From Lachnospiraceae bacterium (lineage in GTDB: Bacteria > Bacillota > Clostridia > Lachnospirales > Lachnospiraceae), in assembly GCA_902363825.1 (NCBI GenBank), contig CABJBK010000003.1, positions 248,001-312,000 of the forward strand: a stretch of DNA of 64,000 nt, given 5' to 3'. A program made the position numbers and the translations under genes. Under the pieces are notes generated by a model. The model saw nothing but the letters and a program-made list of their open reading frames with translations. It ran no database searches and was not told where the DNA came from. Of this stretch, positions 27,235 to 35,961 are shown one piece after another (the first letter of the stretch is position 1; every line of letters starts with the position of its first letter).

Positions 27235-29172
27235 TTGGCATATAAGGATTTCAAGAGTTACATACAAGATAAGTATTGTGACTTGCTTACTACGGCGATA
27301 AAAGAATATGTGGATAATCATCATGACGGAATAGGAGTTCATGATTTTAATGTGCTGTCTTTACTGAAGCAAAAAATCGAGAACGTAGAAGTGAAATCTC
27401 TTGTATGCCATGAAGCCGGTATAGGTGACTTACTTAGAATAGAGGTCAGGACCGCAGCAGATATTGTCGAAATGAGCCTTGGAACTAAGAAAATTGAAGC
27501 GGGTAGAAAAACACGATGGTTTATTGTGCATTTGACTGCTGAACTTAATCAGGGGCTCCATGACGTAAAGGTTCAGAAGACTGAAGAAAATTATTTCGGC
27601 AGTTTCGATCCGGAAGGCGCATTAGATGCTTATTTGGTTCCATATATACGTACTGCTGATCTTGAAGATTTGGCCGATGCTTTTTTTGAAAAGTATTGTG
27701 AAGATGCCATTTTTGATAGGTGGGTATTCCCATATTCTCATGTAATGAGAAAAATGCACATTCAGGCAGTTGAATCAACTCTACCAGATAATGTTTTTGG
27801 TCGTACATATTTTAAGCCGACAACAATAAAATACTGGTACAAGTTTTGGCCGACACATCCTGAAGCAGAGGTGGAAAAGGAAGTTCCTGCGGGAACTATT
27901 GTAATTAATAAAGAACATTATTTCTTAGGCAATTATGGAAGTGCGATAAACACGATAGCCCATGAATTGGTTCATTGGGAGTTTCACCGTAGATTCTTTG
28001 AGATACTGTCGTTACTTGATGAAAATGCAAATCAGCTTTCGTGTGAGGTGACGCCGGAGATTCCAAGCGATAATATGACTGGAATAGAAAAAGCTATATG
28101 GTGGGCTGAGTGGCAGGCAAATAACCTGGCGCCGAGGATCGTTATGCCAAGAGAAATCTTCTTAGATGTTTTGACTCAGTGCTATGAAGACAATTTTACG
28201 CCGGTCCATTATAAGGGGCAGTATCTTGAGGAGGCCTTAGAAAAGACTGCTCAGATGTTTGGCGTTTCGAGATATGAGGCCAAGGTTAGAGCCATTCAGT
28301 TGGGTATTATGGAGGCTGAAGGAACAATGCTATACTCGGAGCGTTTTTATGTCTATCCGATATCGTTCCGTAGGTGGTCATTAAGTAAAAACCAGACATT
28401 TGCCATCGATAGAAAGAGCTATGATAAGCTGCTCAATACAAATAAAGAGTTCGCGGATCTTATTCATCAAGATTTGTTTATTTACGCCGAATGCTTTGTT
28501 GTAATAAACGATCCGCTTTATGTTAAAATGTCCGATACTCCTCACATGGAGGGAGAAATCGTACTCACCGATTACGCGAGAGAAAATGCGGATGAATGCT
28601 GCATGATCTTCGAAAGAGAGTACAAAAATGACGGAAAATTTGATTATGAGTATTATGGCCAGTGCTATTTATCAAAGGAATTAACCGAAGACCTTTTAGT
28701 AGAAACAAAACCAACAGCAGACCTTGCAGAGCAGAATGCTACACAAAGAGCAAATGCAGCAAGGAAACTGAAGGAAGAAGGTAAGAGCTTAATGGCTATT
28801 ATGAGAAATTTACCGAGTTCTTTCTCTGGTACCTTTGATAGCCACATGAAGCGTGTGAAAAAAGAAAATGGCAAGAAGATGACGAATCTTGAAATGTCGA
28901 TCAGGACAGGTCTCTCTGAGGACTATATCGCATCGTTGAGAAAGGATGAAAGCATAAACGTGTCTTTGCAAACGGTGTCAGCTTTATGTATTGGCCTTCA
29001 ATTACCGCCTTGCTTTAGCAAGGACATGCTGAATAAATCAAGGAATAGTTTTCCATATACCGATGATGGATATTTTCAGCTGAGAATTTTGGAAGAAATG
29101 TATATGGAACCTTTATCAAGCATAAACGAGGTGTTAGTTGAGTCAGGCATAAAACCCTGGGGAAAAAATTAA
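27235..29172 (+). CDS. ImmA/IrrE-like metallopeptidase with C-terminal HTH
   Basis: The 645-residue product has an ImmA/IrrE-like zinc peptidase core with HELVH at 243-247 and a likely third ligand E292 in 'WWAEWQANNLAPRIVMP'. The C-terminal region (about 540-600, around 'MTNLEMSIRTGLSEDYIASL') is helix-turn-helix-like. It parallels the last two thirds of the protein at 7,428-9,983, down to the final 'INEVLVESGIKPWG' versus 'INEMLKDNGITPLG'. The start is a TTG after AGGAGG. Both type I operons thus end their core with a relative of the same peptidase. ImmA-type enzymes usually cleave repressors after damage; the substrate here is unknown. Confidence 0.8.
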   Translation: MAYKDFKSYIQDKYCDLLTTAIKEYVDNHHDGIGVHDFNVLSLLKQKIENVEVKSLVCHEAGIGDLLRIEVRTAADIVEMSLGTKKIEAGRKTRWFIVHLTAELNQGLHDVKVQKTEENYFGSFDPEGALDAYLVPYIRTADLEDLADAFFEKYCEDAIFDRWVFPYSHVMRKMHIQAVESTLPDNVFGRTYFKPTTIKYWYKFWPTHPEAEVEKEVPAGTIVINKEHYFLGNYGSAINTIAHELVHWEFHRRFFEILSLLDENANQLSCEVTPEIPSDNMTGIEKAIWWAEWQANNLAPRIVMPREIFLDVLTQCYEDNFTPVHYKGQYLEEALEKTAQMFGVSRYEAKVRAIQLGIMEAEGTMLYSERFYVYPISFRRWSLSKNQTFAIDRKSYDKLLNTNKEFADLIHQDLFIYAECFVVINDPLYVKMSDTPHMEGEIVLTDYARENADECCMIFEREYKNDGKFDYEYYGQCYLSKELTEDLLVETKPTADLAEQNATQRANAARKLKEEGKSLMAIMRNLPSSFSGTFDSHMKRVKKENGKKMTNLEMSIRTGLSEDYIASLRKDESINVSLQTVSALCIGLQLPPCFSKDMLNKSRNSFPYTDDGYFQLRILEEMYMEPLSSINEVLVESGIKPWGKN

Positions 29173-29235
29173 AAAAATTTCTAAAAACCCGTACTTGTAG
29201 TTCGGGAAGTATATCATTAAATATCAAGGCTTTGC

Positions 29236-29275
29236 GGCTTTGCAGTGAATAACTGTAGCTGCAAAGCCTTTTTTT
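29236..29275 (+). terminator. Rho-independent terminator of the second defence operon
   Basis: GGCTTTGCAG (29,236-29,245) and CTGCAAAGCC (29,259-29,268) form a perfect ten-pair stem with a 13-base loop, followed by seven T. Confidence 0.92.
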
Positions 29276-29569
29276 ATGCTCAAAAGATGGACTCACACTC
29301 CAGATAAGAAGAATGAATAGTCAGTAAACTGTTCTTGACGATTGAAATAGGTCAGTCGTCAGTAATGAAAGATTCTCATAGTCCGTAAGGCGCCAGAGGA
29401 CGATGGGATGCACAGAGCGTTTAGGTAGCGGTATATGACCGTTCCAGAAACGAGATGCACCCACCGTTAGTTTACTGCGCCAATTTTGGATTGTCAGAGC
29501 TTGTGGTCATCTCGGCCCAGGCTCTTTTTGCATCCCACCGTTCACGGCTTGGACGGAAAGGATGCAAAG
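29276..29569 (+). promoter_or_regulatory. Structured leader before the phage/ICE-type module
   Basis: No gene is seen in these 294 bases. GGGATGCA (29,405-29,412) is complementary to TGCATCCC (29,529-29,536). A shorter hairpin pairs AGAGC (29,496-29,500) with GCTCT (29,521-29,525) and is followed directly by five T. The two structures could be alternatives, as in an attenuator, but this is only a possibility. No known riboswitch is recognised. Confidence 0.35.
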
Positions 29570-30103
29570 ATGAGATTAAAGATTCGTTATGAGCAGGAGT
29601 TTCAGACTATTGAACTCGACGCAGAAGCAACAGAGGAGCTGTGGGTGTCTCTCTCCCTTGAGGGTGAAGGACTCACACAGGAGGAAAAGGAGACGCTTAT
29701 CCAGGATACCTGGGAAGAACGTTTCAACAGGCCAGACTACAATAGCTGGCACAAGTTCGATCGTCATCGTGGTCGCAGTAAAGCACAGCCGGGGAAAGAT
29801 GATGCCGAAGATGAGGTCGATACCAACGAACCGTTAATGGAAGAAGTGGCCGATGATCGTATCTTCCGCAAAGATGAGCTTGACCGTAAGGAGCGTGAAA
29901 GCTATTCGGCCATTTGTGATTGGGTACGTAAGGTCCTTGTGAAGAAGCCAGAATGGGCCGACGCTTTTATCGCCGTTCGAATGGACGGTGAGTCGATCCG
30001 TGAGTATGCCGCAAGAATCGGTGCGGACGAGAACAACATCACTCAGAAGTTGAAGCGTGCTGAGAAGAAGCTTAGAGAAAATTACAAGAACAGTCAGATT
30101 TGA
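29570..30103 (+). CDS. Sigma-70 region-4-like protein of a mobile element
   Basis: The 177-residue protein ends in a sigma region-4-like helix-turn-helix ('MDGESIREYAARIGADENNITQKLKRAEKKLREN'-type arrangement, about residues 135-172). The front half is acidic and charged. Such small sigma-like proteins commonly open the DNA-metabolism block of clostridial prophages and ICEs, next to VapE. ATG 29570 is chosen because the longer frame from 29,486 runs through the leader hairpin. Whether it truly binds core polymerase is unknown. Confidence 0.65.
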   Translation: MRLKIRYEQEFQTIELDAEATEELWVSLSLEGEGLTQEEKETLIQDTWEERFNRPDYNSWHKFDRHRGRSKAQPGKDDAEDEVDTNEPLMEEVADDRIFRKDELDRKERESYSAICDWVRKVLVKKPEWADAFIAVRMDGESIREYAARIGADENNITQKLKRAEKKLRENYKNSQI

Positions 30104-30109
30104 CTGCCT

Positions 30110-30141
30110 GCCGAGGCTACCCGTTAGAGGGTGACCTCGGC
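30110..30141 (+). other. Intergenic hairpin without T-run
   Basis: GCCGAGG (30,110-30,116) pairs with CCTCGGC (30,135-30,141), and inner ACCC with GGGT. No T-tract follows, so it may stabilise or process the mRNA rather than end it. Confidence 0.5.
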
Positions 30142-30167
30142 AAATTTGTATAAGGAGGCAGTTTGAT

Positions 30168-30536
30168 ATGACAAATGATATCAAAAACCAAGACCTGAAA
30201 TACCGGCCGCTTGTATATGTAGCAAGCGCGTATTCCGGTGACGTAATTACTAACATAGAAAAAGCCAAGCAGTACTGCAGGTTATCTTTGGAACAGGGAC
30301 AGATACCGCTGGCACCGCATCTGATGTTCCCACTTTTCATGAATGATGACAATTTGGCTGAGCGAGAGCTTGCAATATTCATGGATGTAATCCTTCTCGG
30401 TAAATGTGACGAGCTCTGGGTATTTGGAGATAGCATTTCAGAAGGCATGGCGGTTGAGATTGAAGTTGCAAAGAAGCGTAGACAGCCAATTCGCTATTTT
30501 AATTCTGCTATGCAGGAGGTGACCGATCATGAATGA
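30168..30536 (+). CDS. DUF4406 (nucleoside 2-deoxyribosyltransferase-like) protein
   Basis: The 122-residue protein shows the DUF4406 pattern: 'VYVASAYSGD' near the N-terminus, 'NIEKAKQYC', 'PLAPHLMFP', 'DELWVFGDSISEGMAVEI'. The fold is related to nucleoside 2-deoxyribosyltransferases, which act on nucleotides. It is frequent in phages and conjugative elements. AAGGAGG lies upstream of the ATG, and the gene overlaps the next one by 8 bases. Actual substrate unknown. Confidence 0.8.
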   Translation: MTNDIKNQDLKYRPLVYVASAYSGDVITNIEKAKQYCRLSLEQGQIPLAPHLMFPLFMNDDNLAERELAIFMDVILLGKCDELWVFGDSISEGMAVEIEVAKKRRQPIRYFNSAMQEVTDHE

Positions 30537-31152
30537 GATTAGAGCGATTCAAACGGAATATAGAGGTTACCTTTTCCGATCCAGGTTGGAAGTAAGGTGG
30601 GCGGTATTCTTCGATGCCTGCGGTGTGGATTGGGAATATGAACCAGAAGGTTATGACCTGGGCAACGGACTTTACTATTTGCCAGACTTTTTGCTTCACG
30701 GTGTAACTATTAACCACGGATATTTCAAGAAGAATTGCGATATCTATGTTGAAGTAAAGGGTCAGATGAACGATGCTGACGCTGAGAAGATCAACCGATT
30801 TTATGCAGCAGGTTATCCAGAAGGTAATGACTGGGGCGTTTCACATACAGCAGTTCTGGTGGTTGGGAATATTCCTGACGGTGAAGATATGTGCGAGATT
30901 TTAGATAACCTGCAGACGGAAGCCTACCATGATCATCATGGATGGCCAAACTTATACAACTTCGAGACCGTTGACGGGAACTATTTTGGTGCCTATCCGG
31001 GAGTGGACAAGCACGGCAAGTTTAATCTGTTCGGCGATGACTCCACCTACCTTTGGAGCATGAACTCGGATGTGACGGAACGAGCCTATCGTTTGGCAAG
31101 GCAGGCAAGATTTGAATACGGTGAAACTCCAAAGGTAAGGGGGTATAGATAA
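30529..31152 (+). CDS. Phage/ICE-associated PD-(D/E)xK-like protein
   Basis: The 207-residue protein contains the arrangement 'RSRLEVRWAVFFD', then D53 in 'YYLPDFLL', then E75-V-K77. This is the spacing of a PD-(D/E)xK nuclease core and resembles small proteins commonly carried next to VapE primases in clostridial mobile elements. It overlaps the DUF4406 gene by 8 bases and shares one base with the next start (TAATG). Nuclease activity is inferred. Confidence 0.65.
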   Translation: MNEIRAIQTEYRGYLFRSRLEVRWAVFFDACGVDWEYEPEGYDLGNGLYYLPDFLLHGVTINHGYFKKNCDIYVEVKGQMNDADAEKINRFYAAGYPEGNDWGVSHTAVLVVGNIPDGEDMCEILDNLQTEAYHDHHGWPNLYNFETVDGNYFGAYPGVDKHGKFNLFGDDSTYLWSMNSDVTERAYRLARQARFEYGETPKVRGYR

Positions 31153-32886
31153 TGCGTGATTTAGCAATTGCCTACGGAAATAATCGGCAAGCGAAGAAAT
31201 GGGTTAATAAAACGATCAGTTATACAGATTTGAAAGAGCGCCTTAAGGTGACAATCCGCACCGCGGAGTCGGCTGAGGAGTACGCCAAGATGGGTAAAGC
31301 ACAAAGGGACGCTGCAAAAGACCACGGTGGTTTTGTTGGAGGCGTTCTGGCCGGCGGCCGCAGAAAAGTTGATACGGTTGAGTTCCGATCCATGATAGCT
31401 TTGGACGGGGACCGTATCGATACAGACTTCCTTGACAACTATGAAATTAATGCTCCGTATACATCCTTTCTTTATACGACGCACAGTCATACGCCAGAAA
31501 ATCCGAGAGTGAGACTTATCTTTCCGCTTACAAGGGATATCTCGACGGAGGAGTTTGTGGCGGTATCTCGCTACTTAGCACAGATGCTCGGGATCGATTT
31601 TTTTGACGAGTGCTCTTATCAACCAAATCAGCTTATGTATTGGCCGTCTTCTCCGCAGAATGGTGTCTTTGTATTTAAGGAAGTCGAGAAGGATTGGCTT
31701 AATCCAGATGATATTCTTTCGGCACATCCAGAGTGGACAGATCCGACCAGACTTCCAACGTCATCCCGTGAGAGTAAGGCAAACCAGATCACACAGCAAA
31801 AGGTGCAGGACCCTTTAACAAAAGAGGGTACTGTTGGTCTTTTCAATAGAGTGTTTTTTCCAGTCACACGTGCCCTTGATACATTTCTTCCTGACATATA
31901 TGAACCGACTGAAAACGAGAACCGCTACCACCTTATTGCAGCCAGCAGTATGGCTGGCGTGGAGATTAAGGAGGATAAGTTTGTTTACTCGCATCACGCA
32001 AAGGACCCGGCATACCTGAAACTTTGTAATGCCTTTGATATTGTCCGTATTCATAAGTTTGGTGACCTTGATGAGAAGGCTTCGTTTAAGGAAATGTGCG
32101 AGTTTGCCATGCAACAGGACGAGGTGAAGTTGCAGGCAGCAAATGAACGTCTCGCGGAAGCAGAGATAGACTTTGCGACTATGGACGACGATTGGAAGAA
32201 GCGTTTGAAGTATCAGCCAAGGACAAGTCTTCTTGAGAATAGCGTGTACAACTTGAATCTTATTCTGGCCAATGACCCAGACTTTGCAAATTTTGCTTAT
32301 AACGAGATGGCAAACCGCATCCAGATCACTGGTCCGCTTCCTTGGGAGCGCCCGGAGGGAAATCAGTTCTGGCGTGATGCAGATACGGCACAACTTAAGT
32401 CGATTATTGATATCCGCTATCTTCCTTTTTCCAGTAGGAACCATGACGTCGCTTTTACGAAAATTGCTGACGACCGGCACTTCCATCCCATCCGCGATTA
32501 CCTCAATAGTCTGCCGCAGTGGGATGGCATTGAGCGTGTGGAGGATCTCTTTATTAAGTATCTGCAGGCGGATAACACAGAATATGTGCGCACTGTTACC
32601 AGAAAAACGTTTGCTGCAGCGGTAGCGAGAATCTATGCGCCAGGCACAAAGTTTGACTGCGTACCGGTATTGGATGGTGATCAGGGTATTGGTAAAAGCA
32701 CAATCGTCAAGGAACTGGTTACACCTGACTACTATTCGGAAACGCTGTCCCTTACAGATATGGATGATAAGTCTGGCGCAGAGAAATTGCAGGGATTTTG
32801 GATTGTTGAGATCGGAGAGCTTGCGGGCATGAAGAAGGCCGACATTGAAAAGGTGAAAGCGTTTCTGTCTACATCCGATGATAAGT
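31152..32886 (+). pseudogene. VapE-type primase-helicase, 3' truncated
   Basis: This is the N-terminal and central part of a 'virulence-associated E' replication protein: a primase-like domain (about 1-200) followed by a VapE P-loop ATPase with Walker A GDQGIGKS at 509-516 and 'FWIVEIGELAGMKKADIEKVKAFLS'. Normal VapE sequence stops after 'STSDDK' near 32,886, roughly where the second half of the ATPase should continue. The frame itself stays open to 34,043, but through unrelated DNA. Loss of the rest should abolish replication activity. Confidence 0.8.
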
Positions 32887-32934
32887 TGGTCCTATGTCAA
32901 GATTTAGTACAAGTTAAAATGAGAATTTTCTCCC
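32887..32934 (+). other. Junction segment between accessory DNA and chromosome
   Basis: These 48 bases match neither VapE before them nor the response-regulator tail after them. They contain an AT-rich stretch from 32,896 (TGTCAAGATTTAGTACAAGT and onwards) that might be the end of an insertion sequence, but no transposase is present and I cannot confirm it. Confidence 0.4.
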
Positions 32935-33142
32935 CGAAATATCCTGCTGGATCGGGCAACCTTTACCCTGTCCTCGCCGACCGGGAGCTTCCGGCTGGCA
33001 AACCGGGAATTTCAGATGTTGGAGCTTTTGATGTGCAGTCCCGGACAGAGCATCAAAAGCGGGCGCCTTTACGAAAAGATCTGGAAACAGGAAGAGCAGG
33101 AGGAAGACGGTCCGGCCGGGGTAAACTTCGTATCAAATTGAT
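32935..33142 (+). pseudogene. C-terminal fragment of an OmpR-type response regulator
   Basis: In a frame different from the long open frame, the DNA encodes 'LLDRATFTLSSPTGSFRL', 'ANREFQMLELLM' and 'SIKSGRLYEKIW'. This is the winged-helix output domain of an OmpR-family response regulator, ending at a TGA at 33,140-33,142. The receiver domain is missing. It directly precedes a histidine kinase remnant, the normal order of a two-component operon. Confidence 0.7.
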
Positions 33143-34043
33143 CCTCGTATCGATGTGCTCGCTGATGGCGGTGCTCGGTCTGATCCTTGGCGGGATTAAT
33201 TTTTTATATTACCGGGAAGTGGTCTCGGACTCGGACGATACGTTGGAATTCCTGATGGAGAACGGTGGAACATTCCCAAAGCAGGAATGGGAGAATGAAA
33301 AGGTGGCTTTTTCGCCGGAACTGCCCTATGAGTCCAGATATTTTTCGGTCGATCTGTCGGAAGACGGGACGGTGCAGTCCTCGGATACCGGGCAGATCGC
33401 GGCGGTCGATTTTTCAATGGCGGTGCGCTATGCAAAGAGCATTTTAAAGTCCGGAAAGACACAGGGATTTGTAGGAAATTACCGCTATCTGGTCTCGGAT
33501 GACGCGGATAAAGTGCAGATCGTGTTTCTGGATTGCGGGCGTACACTTTCCGGTTTCTGGAGATTTCTGGTCATCAGCGTCTGGGTGGCTGCGTTTGGAC
33601 TTGTGGCGGTCTTTATTCTGATCTTCCTTTTTTCCAAGCGGATCATACGGCCGATGTCGGAAAACTATGAGAAGCAGAAACGGTTTATCACCGATGCCGG
33701 GCATGAGATCAAGACACCGCTTACGATCATAGACGCGGACGCGGATGTGCTCGAAATGGAGCTCGGGGAGAATGAATGGCTTGCCGATATCAGAAACCAG
33801 ACCAGGCGGATGACGGCGCTTACCAATGACCTCATCTATCTTTCGAGGATGGAGGAGGCAAAAAACGGGATGCCGATGATCGATTTCCCGCTTTCCGATG
33901 TGACAGAGGAAGTGGCGCATGAGGCACTGGTAAAAGAGGAATTAAAGCGTTGCGCGGATGAGATCGCATCGGTGGATCTTTCCATGCAGACGATACGGGA
34001 CTGTCTGAAAAATAATTTTCAGGAATCGGAATCTGTGGTATAA
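33105..34043 (+). pseudogene. Sensor histidine kinase remnant lacking the ATPase domain
   Basis: In the same frame that was open through VapE, the sequence becomes a sensor kinase: a transmembrane helix ('LILVSMCSLMAVLGLILGG'), an extracytoplasmic domain, a second helix ('FLVISVWVAAFGLVAVFIL') and the phosphoacceptor box 'AGHEIKTPLTII' near 33,700. After about 70 more residues the kinase sequence ends. The HATPase domain is absent, replaced by about 40 charged residues of unknown origin. No good start codon with a ribosome site is seen. A non-functional gene is most likely. Confidence 0.75.
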
Positions 34044-34044
34044 T
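34016..34044 (+). promoter_or_regulatory. Extended -10 promoter of the SulP gene
   Basis: TATAAT at 34,039-34,044 is preceded by TGG (extended -10). A weak -35, TTTTCA, lies at 34,016-34,021 with a 17-base spacer. The start codon is about 40 bases downstream. Confidence 0.6.
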
Positions 34045-34082
34045 GCGACGGTGAGTTTACAACAGATAAAGAGGAGAAAATT

Positions 34083-35729
34083 ATGAATACTTTAACACCA
34101 AAGCTGTTTGACGTGCTAAAAGGCTACACGAAAGAACAGCTGATCAAAGACATTATTTCAGGCATTATCGTGGCGATCATTGCGCTGCCGCTCTCGATCG
34201 CGCTTGCCATCGCGTCCGGCGTCGGCCCGGAGCAGGGACTTTATACGGCGATCATCGCGGGATTTTTTATTTCCTTTCTCGGTGGAAGCCGTGTGCAGAT
34301 CGGTGGCCCGACGGCGGCATTTGTCGTCATCATCTACGGGATCGTCACAGAGTACGGAACGGACGGACTGATCGTTGCGACCATTCTTGCGGGTGTGATG
34401 CTGGTGATCATGGGGATCTGCCATTTCGGTTCCCTGATCAAATACATCCCTTATACGATCACAACCGGTTTTACCTGTGGAATCGCGGTGACACTGTTTG
34501 TCGGTCAGCTCAAAGATTTCTTTGGGTTAAAGATCGCGTCGGTGCCGTCCGAATTTCTGGATAAAGTGGTCTGTTACGCGAAAAACGCGGCAACGATCAA
34601 TCTGACGGCAACACTGATCGGCGTGGCAGCAGTGCTTATCATGGTTGTCTGGCCGAAAGTGACCGATAAGATACCGGGTTCGCTGATCGCGATCATTGTG
34701 ACGACACTGATCGTATATTTCGCGAAACTTCCGGTCAATACGATCGGCAGTGTATATGGGGAGCTGTCTTCCTCATTCCCGACACCGCATATGCCGGCAA
34801 TTTCCTTTGGACTGATCCAGAAGATGTTCTCACCGGCGTTTACGATCGCGATCCTCGCAGGAATCGAATCCCTGCTTTCCGCAGTCGTTTCGGATGGAAT
34901 GATCGGAGATACCCATAAATCGAATGCAGAGCTGATCGGACAGGGCGTCGGAAATATTTTTTCCGGTATTTTTGGCGGAATCCCGGCAACCGGAGCGATC
35001 GCCCGTACCGCAGCGAATGTCAGAAACGGCGGACGTACCCCGATCGCTGGTATCGTACACTGTGTGACACTGACGGTGATCCTGCTTGCGTTGATGCCGC
35101 TTGCCGCACTGATCCCGATGACGACACTGGCGGCGGTTCTCTTAGTGGTGGCTGCGAATATGGCAGACTGGACATCCTTTTTCCATCTGTGCAAAACGGC
35201 ACCGAAGAGTGACATTATCGTCATGGTCGCAACGTTTTTCCTGACCGTATTTTTTGATCTGGTCGTTGCAATCGAAGTAGGCGTGGTACTGGCATCGATG
35301 CTTTTTATGAAACGTATGGCGGAAACAGCCGATGTGACAGCATGGAAATACACGGATGAGCCGGATATGACACCGGGAGAGGCGGAAAAGCTGCGTGAGA
35401 TCCCGCACACGATCCGTGTATTTGAGATCAGCGGGCCGTTATTTTTTGCGGCTGCGGATGAAATTTTGCGCATCAACAGCGACCGCTCCACAAAAGTAGT
35501 CGTGATCCGTATGCGGAGCGTGCCGGCGATCGACGCGAGCGCGATGCGTTCCCTGCGTGATCTGGAAAAGCGCGCGAAAAAGAAGCGCATCACGTTAATT
35601 TTTTCGCATGTCAATGAACAGCCGATGTCCGTCATGAAAAAAGACGGTTTCGTGGATGACATCGGAGAAAAATATTTCCTGCCGAATATCGTGGCGGCAC
35701 TGGACTATGCGGAAAGTCTGGTAAAATAA
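34083..35729 (+). CDS. SulP-family inorganic anion transporter with STAS domain
   Basis: A 548-residue membrane protein of the SulP (SLC26-like) family, which moves sulfate, bicarbonate or related anions. The N-terminal 400 residues hold the many membrane helices with typical 'ALPLSIALAIASGVGPEQGLY' and 'GGIPATGAIARTAANVR' motifs. The last 110 residues are a cytoplasmic STAS domain ('VFEISGPLFFAAADEI', 'DASAMRSL'). GAGGAG precedes the ATG. It is monocistronic between its own promoter and terminator. The transported ion cannot be told from sequence. Confidence 0.93.
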   Translation: MNTLTPKLFDVLKGYTKEQLIKDIISGIIVAIIALPLSIALAIASGVGPEQGLYTAIIAGFFISFLGGSRVQIGGPTAAFVVIIYGIVTEYGTDGLIVATILAGVMLVIMGICHFGSLIKYIPYTITTGFTCGIAVTLFVGQLKDFFGLKIASVPSEFLDKVVCYAKNAATINLTATLIGVAAVLIMVVWPKVTDKIPGSLIAIIVTTLIVYFAKLPVNTIGSVYGELSSSFPTPHMPAISFGLIQKMFSPAFTIAILAGIESLLSAVVSDGMIGDTHKSNAELIGQGVGNIFSGIFGGIPATGAIARTAANVRNGGRTPIAGIVHCVTLTVILLALMPLAALIPMTTLAAVLLVVAANMADWTSFFHLCKTAPKSDIIVMVATFFLTVFFDLVVAIEVGVVLASMLFMKRMAETADVTAWKYTDEPDMTPGEAEKLREIPHTIRVFEISGPLFFAAADEILRINSDRSTKVVVIRMRSVPAIDASAMRSLRDLEKRAKKKRITLIFSHVNEQPMSVMKKDGFVDDIGEKYFLPNIVAALDYAESLVK

Positions 35730-35756
35730 AAGAACCTGTCTAAGCGCAGTCTTTAG

Positions 35757-35808
35757 AGGCGGCGGAACAGCCCGGAATCTGACCGGAACCTGTTTCCGCT
35801 GCTTTTTT
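35757..35808 (+). terminator. Rho-independent terminator after SulP
   Basis: GGCGGCGGAACAG (from 35,758) pairs imperfectly with CTGTTTCCGCTGC (ending near 35,802) and is followed by six T. Confidence 0.7.
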
Positions 35809-35961
35809 ATTCGGATAGGAAAAGTCATCCGGGCGGACAGCATCTGTTTTTACAGAAAAGTGACATGGTTTTTACAAAATTTTACATAACTATGGTGGTA
35901 ATATCGCTCACATTTCCTTAAAATAAAGATATTGCCACTGTGGCGGGAAGTGAGGAGAAAA

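Noticed and set aside
34574..35662. Long minus-strand open frame (362 residues) opposite the SulP gene
   Set aside because: It is a shadow of a GC-rich real gene: serine/isoleucine/alanine-rich translation, no ribosome site and no domain character.
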